11,356 nucleotides of DNA, taken from contig DXJA01000500.1 in assembly GCA_019056875.1 (NCBI GenBank), positions 1 to 11,356 on the forward strand, written 5' to 3'. Of this stretch, positions 6,593-11,356 are shown piece after piece. The position numbers and the translations under genes are program-made. Each line of letters opens with the position of its first letter. The first letter of the stretch is position 1. Under the pieces are notes generated by a model. It was not told the origin of the DNA and did not search any database. It worked only from the letters and a program-made list of their open reading frames with translations. This DNA comes from Candidatus Jordarchaeum madagascarense. GTDB lineage: Archaea; Asgardarchaeota; Jordiarchaeia; Jordiarchaeales; Jordiarchaeaceae.

Positions 6593-6967
6593 ATGGAGAG
6601 TAGAGAGAAAATAATGGCTGAGCTGCGGCGTGTCAAATGTAAGAAATGCGGTAAAATCCAGTATCCAGGAAGGGTTAGATGTGTTAAGTGCAAATCTTCT
6701 GAGTTTGAGGATATCTATCCTGAACCCTTAGATAGTGGCACGGTCATCACTTTTACCAAGCTTTACGCTCTCCCTGAAACCCTGAAAGGAGAGCCCCCAT
6801 ACGTTTTTGGAATAGTGGAATTCGATAATGGGGTTAGGAGCTTTGGGCATATATCGGAGAAGGAAAAAGTGGAGATAGGAATGAAGGTTAAACCAACTTA
6901 TGGTCAGGTCTCGGTGGACCCGGAGGGAAAACCTTCTTTTGGAATTATTTTTAAACCTGTGACCTAG
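6593..6967 (+). CDS. DUF35-family zinc-ribbon/OB-fold protein, possible acyl-CoA-binding partner
   Basis: The protein has 124 residues from the ATG at 6593. It carries a rubredoxin-like zinc ribbon (Cys 16/19 and 30/33, in CKKCGKIQYPGRVRCVKC) followed by an OB-fold half with GTVITFTKLYALPE, PPYVFGIVEFDNGVRSFGHI and a terminal GIIFKPV strand. This is the layout of DUF35 proteins (Pfam zinc-ribbon plus OB-fold), which in archaea usually sit beside acetyl-CoA thiolase and HMG-CoA synthase and help channel acyl-CoA intermediates. The open frame extends to TTG 6578, but GGTGGT at 6580-6585 is 7 nt from the ATG at 6593 and supports the shorter form. It is followed after 12 nt by methylmalonyl-CoA mutase, not a thiolase. 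A role in handling CoA substrates of the mutase is an inference from position. Confidence 0.85.
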   Translation: MESREKIMAELRRVKCKKCGKIQYPGRVRCVKCKSSEFEDIYPEPLDSGTVITFTKLYALPETLKGEPPYVFGIVEFDNGVRSFGHISEKEKVEIGMKVKPTYGQVSVDPEGKPSFGIIFKPVT

Positions 6968-6979
6968 GGGGTTTGTAAA

Positions 6980-8665
6980 TTGACCAAAATAGAATCTGCA
7001 GAAAAAGAGAGTCTGGATAAAGAGTTTAAGAAATGGGAGAAAGAAAAGGTAGAGAAATTTTTACAAAAGAACCCGGAAAGGGAGGAAAAATTCTACTCTG
7101 CCTCAGGAATCGAAGAGGAAAGAATTTACACTCCGCTGGACCGAATGGGAAAGGATTATCTTGAGGAGCTGGGATTACCGGGAGAATATCCTTTCACCAG
7201 AGGCGTTTACCCCACAATGTATAGGGGACGACTCTGGACCATGCGTCAATACGCCGGGTTTGCGTCCGCAAAAGAAACCAATCTCAGATTCAAGTACCTC
7301 ATAGAGCAAGGCCAAACCGGGCTTAGCGTCGCTTTTGATCTCCCCACGCAGATGGGCTATGATTCTGATCATCCTCTCGCTCAAGGTGAAGTGGGCAGAG
7401 TAGGGGTAATTATAGATACCCTAAAAGATATGGAAACTCTCTTTGAGGGGATACCCTTAGATAAAGTTAGCACTTCAATGACCATTAATTCTCCTACCGC
7501 AATAATAATAGCCATGTATATTGCCGTCGCTCAGAAACAGGGAGTTGACATCTCAAAACTGGCAGGCACGGTGCAAAATGATATTCTGAAAGAGTATGTT
7601 GCCCGTGGAACATACATTTTTCCCCCGGAGCCCTCTATGAGGCTGGTTGCCGACGTGATAGAATACTGTACAGAGAAACTGCCGAGATGGAACCCCATAT
7701 CCATATCTGGATATCACATAAGGGAAGCCGGGTCCAACGCGATACAGGAAGTAGCCTTCACGCTCGCCAATGGAATATCCTATGTGAACGCGGTATTGGA
7801 GAGAGGACTGGATGTTGACCAGTTTGCGAGGAGATTGTCATTCTTCTTCAACTCGCACAATGACTTCTTAGAGGAAATCGCAAAATTCAGAGCCGCCCGC
7901 AGACTATGGGCAAGAATAATGAAGAATCGATTCAATGCCAAGGACGAAAACTCCATGCAGTTGAGATTCCACACCCAGACCGCGGGCTCCACCCTAACAG
8001 CCCAACAACCTGAGAACAACATTATAAGAGTAGCCATTCAAGCCTTAGCGGCCATAATGGGAGGAACCCAATCTCTACACACCAACAGCAGGGACGAAGC
8101 CCTCGCTCTTCCAACAGAAGAATCGGTAAGAATCGCACTAAGAACCCAGCAGATACTGGCTTATGAGAGCGGCATCACAAACACCATAGATCCTCTTGGA
8201 GGCTCATATTTTATAGAAACCATAACTGACAAAATAGAAGAAATGGCGATGCAGTACATAAAAGAAATCGACGAGATGGGGGGAATGGTGAAAGCCATAG
8301 AGAAGGGATATGTTCAGAAAGAAATAGCCACAATGGCCTACAAGTTCCAGAAGGAAGTGGAGAAAAACGAGAAAATAGTTGTAGGAGTTAACAAGTTTCA
8401 AACCGAAGAAGAGCCGAAGCTCACCCTGCAAAAAATTGATCCTCAAATTGAAATAGAGGCGAATTCAAATCTGCAAAAAATCAAAGCCAAACGGGATAAC
8501 AAGCTTGTTAAGAGTCTTCTTGAAAAACTACGAAAAGAAGCCAAAGACGAAAAACATAATCTCATGCCAACTCTAATAGAGACGGTTAAAGCCTACGCAA
8601 CACTGGGAGAAATATGCGAAGTGTTGAGGGAGGTATTCGGAGAATTCAAACCACAAGTCATGTGA
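6980..8665 (+). CDS. mcmA: Methylmalonyl-CoA mutase, large (catalytic) subunit
   Basis: The protein interconverts (R)-methylmalonyl-CoA and succinyl-CoA by a B12 radical mechanism. Its 561 residues form the substrate-binding TIM barrel: FTRGVYPTMYRGRLWTMRQY, GQTGLSVAFDLPTQMGYDSD, and TVQNDILKEYVARGTYIFPP followed by EPSM. Residues lining the pocket match true methylmalonyl-CoA mutases (Propionibacterium numbering from memory): Tyr91 (Tyr89), Arg209 (Arg207) and His246 (His244). Isobutyryl-CoA mutase has Phe and Gln at the first two, and 2-hydroxyisobutyryl-CoA mutase has Ile at the first, so neither fits. The C-terminal cobalamin domain (DxHxxG) is absent, as in archaeal split enzymes, and the small subunit, the epimerase and MeaB are not in the window. 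The start is TTG at 6980, preceded by GGGGG at 6967-6971; the frame is closed upstream by TAG at 6965 and the next Met is at residue 56, inside conserved sequence. Confidence 0.95.
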   Translation: MTKIESAEKESLDKEFKKWEKEKVEKFLQKNPEREEKFYSASGIEEERIYTPLDRMGKDYLEELGLPGEYPFTRGVYPTMYRGRLWTMRQYAGFASAKETNLRFKYLIEQGQTGLSVAFDLPTQMGYDSDHPLAQGEVGRVGVIIDTLKDMETLFEGIPLDKVSTSMTINSPTAIIIAMYIAVAQKQGVDISKLAGTVQNDILKEYVARGTYIFPPEPSMRLVADVIEYCTEKLPRWNPISISGYHIREAGSNAIQEVAFTLANGISYVNAVLERGLDVDQFARRLSFFFNSHNDFLEEIAKFRAARRLWARIMKNRFNAKDENSMQLRFHTQTAGSTLTAQQPENNIIRVAIQALAAIMGGTQSLHTNSRDEALALPTEESVRIALRTQQILAYESGITNTIDPLGGSYFIETITDKIEEMAMQYIKEIDEMGGMVKAIEKGYVQKEIATMAYKFQKEVEKNEKIVVGVNKFQTEEEPKLTLQKIDPQIEIEANSNLQKIKAKRDNKLVKSLLEKLRKEAKDEKHNLMPTLIETVKAYATLGEICEVLREVFGEFKPQVM

Positions 8666-8680
8666 GCCGGCATAATAGCT

Positions 8681-8889
8681 TTACATCCTTTTCAATAATG
8701 ATAGGACAAGTCTGCATTTCTTACACCTCAAACCGCTTGCTCTTGCTGCAGTCAAAGACCATAGTAATATTTCCCAATTTTTCCAAAAAGCATATTTATG
8801 TTCCTTCTTAGTCCAACCAATGCTACGTGCAGCACTTAAGATTCCTTTTTCGAGTCCCCCCACATAGGACAATTCCTAACTTCACTCAT
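8681..8889 (-). pseudogene. Small zinc-ribbon protein (DUF6487-like), frameshifted
   Basis: From the ATG at 8889 the minus strand reads MSEVRNCPM, then a Trp codon (TGG) where a second Cys is expected, and the frame goes off. One base further along, the reading frame gives GGLEKGILSAARSIGW, TKKEHKYAFWKNWEILL and a C-terminal RCKKCRLVL. Adding one base in the TG-GGGGG stretch (near 8856-8862) makes TGC or TGT and joins the two parts into CPMCGGLEKGIL...CKKC, a four-Cys zinc-ribbon protein of about 69 residues. The CPxCG...EKG....GI.W...CxxC arrangement resembles small proteins of the DUF6487 type, from memory. Either the gene is newly dead or the assembly lacks one base. The open frame starting at TTG 8872 would lack the first Cys pair. 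It is convergent with the mutase gene. Its function is unknown. Confidence 0.6.
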
Positions 8890-9062
8890 AGCTTAACACT
8901 CTCTTTTCCTTTTTGTTATCCCAAGAGTTTTCCAGAAATTAAGTTATACCCCTATCCAAGTTTCAAGTATTTAAATAGTGAGATAGGAACGGATTAATAT
9001 GTGCTATTGTTGCCTAAGGATAAAGACACTCGCTTTTAGCTATTTTGAGTACTGTTCATTGG
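8890..9062. other. Intergenic stretch between the small zinc-ribbon gene and tes
   Basis: No gene is visible. It should hold the divergent promoters of the two neighbours. A TATTTAAATA palindrome (8968-8977) lies between short inverted arms CCTATC (8951-8956) and GATAGG (8982-8987). Its minus-strand reading is a plausible TATA box for the small gene, but nothing stronger can be said. Confidence 0.35.
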
Positions 9063-9076
9063 AAACCTTTATATTA
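9063..9076 (+). promoter_or_regulatory. TATA/BRE-type promoter of the Tes-like gene
   Basis: GAAACCTTTATATTA gives a BRE-like GAAACC and a TATA box centred near 9071. Transcription would begin near 9096, leaving a leader of about 50 nt. GGATG at 9131-9135 lies 11 nt before the ATG and is a weak ribosome-binding site. Confidence 0.5.
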
Positions 9077-9146
9077 AAATAAGTTTAATAAATAAAAAAA
9101 CTGTTATAATCAGTACTATTAGCGTTATTAGGATGTTTGTTTAGTT

Positions 9147-10754
9147 ATGGGGACAAAAAGGATTAAACCTTTGCCTGAAGTGGCACTCACACATGAGGAT
9201 AAAGAGCTATTCCGATATCACGCTGAGAAACATCCCATTCGGGAGTTACCCTATCAGACACAGTCGATTTGTCCTGTGTGTAAACTTGAAGATGAGGTAG
9301 TGACAGTCATTCCGGCTATGGTCTACGAGGAAGACGGCAAAGTTATGATGAGGAAGAGCTGTGATAAGCACGGCGAGTTTATGGATTTGTACTGGTCTGA
9401 TGCAGAGATGTTCAAACGTGCTATGACATACTGGTATAAGACAATAGGTCTTGATAACCCGAGAACCGATACTGCCGAAGGCTGCCCAAAAGACTGTGGC
9501 CAATGCCCCAATCACAAATCGCACACCGCTCTAGCCATAATTGATGTAACCAATAGATGCAATTTAACCTGTCCAATATGCTTTGCCAGAGCCGGCGAGT
9601 CGGACAATATATACGAACCTTCACCAGAAGAAGTACTTGATATGATGAAAAATCTTAGGGGGAACCTGCCAGTGCCTTGCCCAGGCATTCAATTCGCGGG
9701 TGGCGAGCCTACACTCAGTGAGAATCTACCCCAATACGTTAGGTGGGCCAAGGAACTCGGGTTCAATCATGTCATGATTGCTACTAATGGAATTAGGATG
9801 GCTAAGAGCGTCGATTACATACGTGAGCTTGTGGAAGTCGGGCTAAATACCATATATCTTCAGTTTGATGGTGTCAAAGCTGAACCGTATATCGCAGCAA
9901 GAAACGTGGATCTAAGACCCATCAAACAGAAGGTGTTGGATAACTGTAAGGAAGCGGGGTTGGACGGTGTGATATTAGTACCAACAGTTATGAGGGGTAT
10001 TAACGATGATGAACTAGGGGCAATGATTCAATTTGCGCTGGACAATCGGGACATTGTTCGATGCATTAACTTTCAGCCGGTAAGTATCACTGGTCGAATC
10101 GACTACGAGGAACGCCTGAGGATGCGTATTACTATACCGGAGATAATTCACCTAATTGAGGAGCAGACTTCTAGTCAGATAAAGGTAAAAGATTGGTATA
10201 CTATCCCTTCCATGGTGTTGCTTGGAAGGGCGTTGGGACTCATTAAGGGTCGCCCAGAGCTTGAGCTAAGCGCACATTTTGCTTGCGGTATGTCGAGCTT
10301 CTTGTTTCTCAAAGATGATGGATCCTACTATCCGATTAATGAGGTCATCGATATAGATAAAATCTTGGGGGTTCTAGAGGATATATGTAATCTCTATGCT
10401 TATGGAAAGCGGTTTGTGGGTGTACGTGCTAAACTTAAACTAGTTGGTGCAATAAAACATATCAAGAAAAAGGGGTTGATTAAGGACCTTACATCAATGC
10501 TTTTAAAAAAAGGTAGCTATGGTTCATTGAGAGACTTCATGCACAACGTAATCATGCTAGGACTGATGCATTTTATGGATCCATTCAATATGGATCTCGA
10601 AAGAGTTCAGTACTGCGACATAAACTATCCCACCCCAGACGGGAAAATAATTCCCTTTTGCACTTACAACAACATCTACAGACCGTATGTAGAAAGCAAG
10701 TTCGGTAAAACACTAGAGGAGTTCCAAAAAGAAAGAAAACCCATAATCACTTGA
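9147..10754 (+). CDS. tes: Radical SAM tetraether lipid synthase (Tes) homologue
   Basis: Tes joins the phytanyl tails of two archaeol lipids by radical carbon-carbon coupling at unactivated methyl ends, giving the membrane-spanning tetraether (GDGT) or macrocyclic archaeol. The 535 residues have the family layout. A rubredoxin-like iron site is formed by Cys42, Cys45 and Cys72 (CPVC and SCDKHG). An auxiliary cluster motif GCPKDCGQCPNHKSHT holds Cys113/117/120. The radical SAM signature CNLTCPIC has Cys138/142/145, followed by GGEPT at 185-189. C-terminal auxiliary-cluster Cys are 380 (HFACGMSSF), 490 and 505 (QYCDINYPTPDGKIIPFC). The length is near that of MJ0619 of Methanocaldococcus. It stands alone under its own promoter. 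A paralogue with another lipid cross-linking role cannot be excluded, but every cysteine motif I expect is present. Confidence 0.88.
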   Translation: MGTKRIKPLPEVALTHEDKELFRYHAEKHPIRELPYQTQSICPVCKLEDEVVTVIPAMVYEEDGKVMMRKSCDKHGEFMDLYWSDAEMFKRAMTYWYKTIGLDNPRTDTAEGCPKDCGQCPNHKSHTALAIIDVTNRCNLTCPICFARAGESDNIYEPSPEEVLDMMKNLRGNLPVPCPGIQFAGGEPTLSENLPQYVRWAKELGFNHVMIATNGIRMAKSVDYIRELVEVGLNTIYLQFDGVKAEPYIAARNVDLRPIKQKVLDNCKEAGLDGVILVPTVMRGINDDELGAMIQFALDNRDIVRCINFQPVSITGRIDYEERLRMRITIPEIIHLIEEQTSSQIKVKDWYTIPSMVLLGRALGLIKGRPELELSAHFACGMSSFLFLKDDGSYYPINEVIDIDKILGVLEDICNLYAYGKRFVGVRAKLKLVGAIKHIKKKGLIKDLTSMLLKKGSYGSLRDFMHNVIMLGLMHFMDPFNMDLERVQYCDINYPTPDGKIIPFCTYNNIYRPYVESKFGKTLEEFQKERKPIIT

Positions 10755-10975
10755 AACTTTTACTAATTAAACAAAATTTAGAAAAGCAATAGCTCCGAAT
10801 TCTAGCAATTTTCACTCTTTAAGCAATCTTTATTTTAAGACCAATCAATTTTCACCGGAATTTGCTTAACTCTTATCATTTCGGTAATTCTTTTATAGGA
10901 GCATGTGAGAAATTTGGATTAGTTATTACAGGTTTCTGGTTATTAATCTTATATTATTGAGTTATAGTCAAGTTT
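10755..10975. other. AT-rich intergenic stretch
   Basis: No gene is visible here. The only repeat noticed is a 10-base direct repeat CAATTTTCAC at 10806-10815 and 10846-10855. The right end should hold the promoter of the next gene; CTTATATTA near 10949-10957 is a plausible TATA box, about 38 nt before that ATG. Confidence 0.4.
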
Positions 10976-10982
10976 GGTGGTG
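10976..10982 (+). promoter_or_regulatory. Shine-Dalgarno site of the right-edge gene
   Basis: GGTGGTG lies 8 nt before the ATG at 10991. It supports that start for a frame whose stop is outside the window. Confidence 0.6.
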
Positions 10983-10990
10983 TCTGCTGA

Positions 10991-11356
10991 ATGTCTTTCA
11001 AAGATTTCGCTAAATATTTCTCTGAAAAGTCGAAGGATAAGGATCTAGTTCAAAGAATGGTTGAGATGCTAAGAGTGGAACTAAGTAAAGGGATGAAAGA
11101 CTTCGAGGATGAAGAGGATTTGAAAGATAAGATTAGAGACATTTGTTTGTCTTTTGATTCTACGCTGTTACGCGATCAGATTATACAAGTTTATATGGGA
11201 GCCTATAACGTTGATTTCATCCTATTAAGGGGAACACTGGCTATGGAGGTAAAACTGGTTAAAAATAAAGAGGAGTTAGAACAAGCGGTAACCGAAATCG
11301 TCTCCCACGTTCCCGTTTTCAGCAGTATATATAGTAATGTTCTTTTCTTAATATAC
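10991..11356 (+). CDS. Probable PD-(D/E)XK nuclease-fold protein, 3' end outside the window
   Basis: The frame is open for 122 codons from the ATG to the window edge and has a good ribosome-binding site. The first 65 residues are highly charged and look helical (SEKSKDKDLVQRMVEMLRVE and on). Then comes VDFILLRGTLAMEVKLVKNK, in which Asp75, Glu86 and Lys88 have the spacing and hydrophobic surroundings of the PD-(D/E)XK metal-binding core. A helix KEELEQAVTEIV and a strand NVLFLIY follow, as expected after the catalytic Lys. This order resembles restriction-endonuclease-like domains of the kind that read VDFLL...IAIEVK, found in restriction enzymes, repair proteins and defence genes. With the C-terminus missing I cannot tell which, and no methyltransferase or partner is in view. 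Confidence 0.6.
   Translation, partial: MSFKDFAKYFSEKSKDKDLVQRMVEMLRVELSKGMKDFEDEEDLKDKIRDICLSFDSTLLRDQIIQVYMGAYNVDFILLRGTLAMEVKLVKNKEELEQAVTEIVSHVPVFSSIYSNVLFLIY

Noticed and set aside
10806..10855. Direct repeat CAATTTTCAC, two copies 40 bp apart
   Set aside because: There are only two AT-rich 10-base copies, with no further periodicity; not a CRISPR or iteron array.
1..11356. CRISPR arrays, tRNA or rRNA genes, insertion sequences, replication origin
   Set aside because: No regularly spaced repeats, cloverleaf-like segments, transposase motifs or origin-like repeat clusters were seen on either strand.

Overview
The window reads as chromosomal DNA of an anaerobic archaeon, probably an uncultured lineage. 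Support comes from TATA/BRE-type promoters, purine-rich Shine-Dalgarno sites, frequent GTG/TTG starts, a ferredoxin-dependent 2-oxoacid oxidoreductase paired with an ADP-forming acyl-CoA synthetase, and a homologue of the tetraether lipid synthase Tes. The base composition is moderately AT-rich. The sequence does not fix the phylum.

Left part (1-1027, minus strand): a degraded C-terminal copy of an ADP-forming acyl-CoA synthetase alpha subunit (about 92-387), then a hicB-hicA toxin-antitoxin pair (931 to 486). The toxin frame is broken by one extra base in an A8 run. The gene fragment and the intact synthetase further right share a perfect 53-bp direct repeat that brackets the hicBA module.

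Main operon (5967 to 1028, minus strand): a D-2-hydroxyacid dehydrogenase, iorA, iorB and the acyl-CoA synthetase alpha subunit, with gaps of 16 and 11 nt and a final 1-nt overlap. The expected chemistry is oxidative decarboxylation of aryl- or other 2-oxoacids to acyl-CoA plus reduced ferredoxin (IorAB), then ATP formation from the acyl-CoA (ACD; its beta subunit is not in the window). The dehydrogenase could reduce the same 2-oxoacids to hydroxyacids as an electron sink.

Centre (5968-6592): a promoter region and the decayed 3' end of a short-chain dehydrogenase (about 6131-6460, plus strand, two frame changes and internal stops). Next come two plus-strand genes, a DUF35-type zinc-ribbon/OB-fold protein and the large subunit of methylmalonyl-CoA mutase. 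The mutase has the Tyr/Arg/His substrate-pocket residues of true methylmalonyl-CoA mutases but no cobalamin domain; the B12 subunit must be elsewhere.

Right part: a small zinc-ribbon gene on the minus strand (8889 to 8681), broken by one missing base inside a Cys codon. It is followed by a complete Tes-like radical SAM protein (9147-10754, plus) and the first 122 codons of a probable PD-(D/E)XK nuclease-fold protein running off the right edge.

I found no complete new multi-gene system. The most unusual signals are the pattern of gene remnants and single-base frameshifts, the conversion-like repeat around hicBA, the operator-like palindrome beside the hicBA promoter, and the DUF35-mutase pairing.
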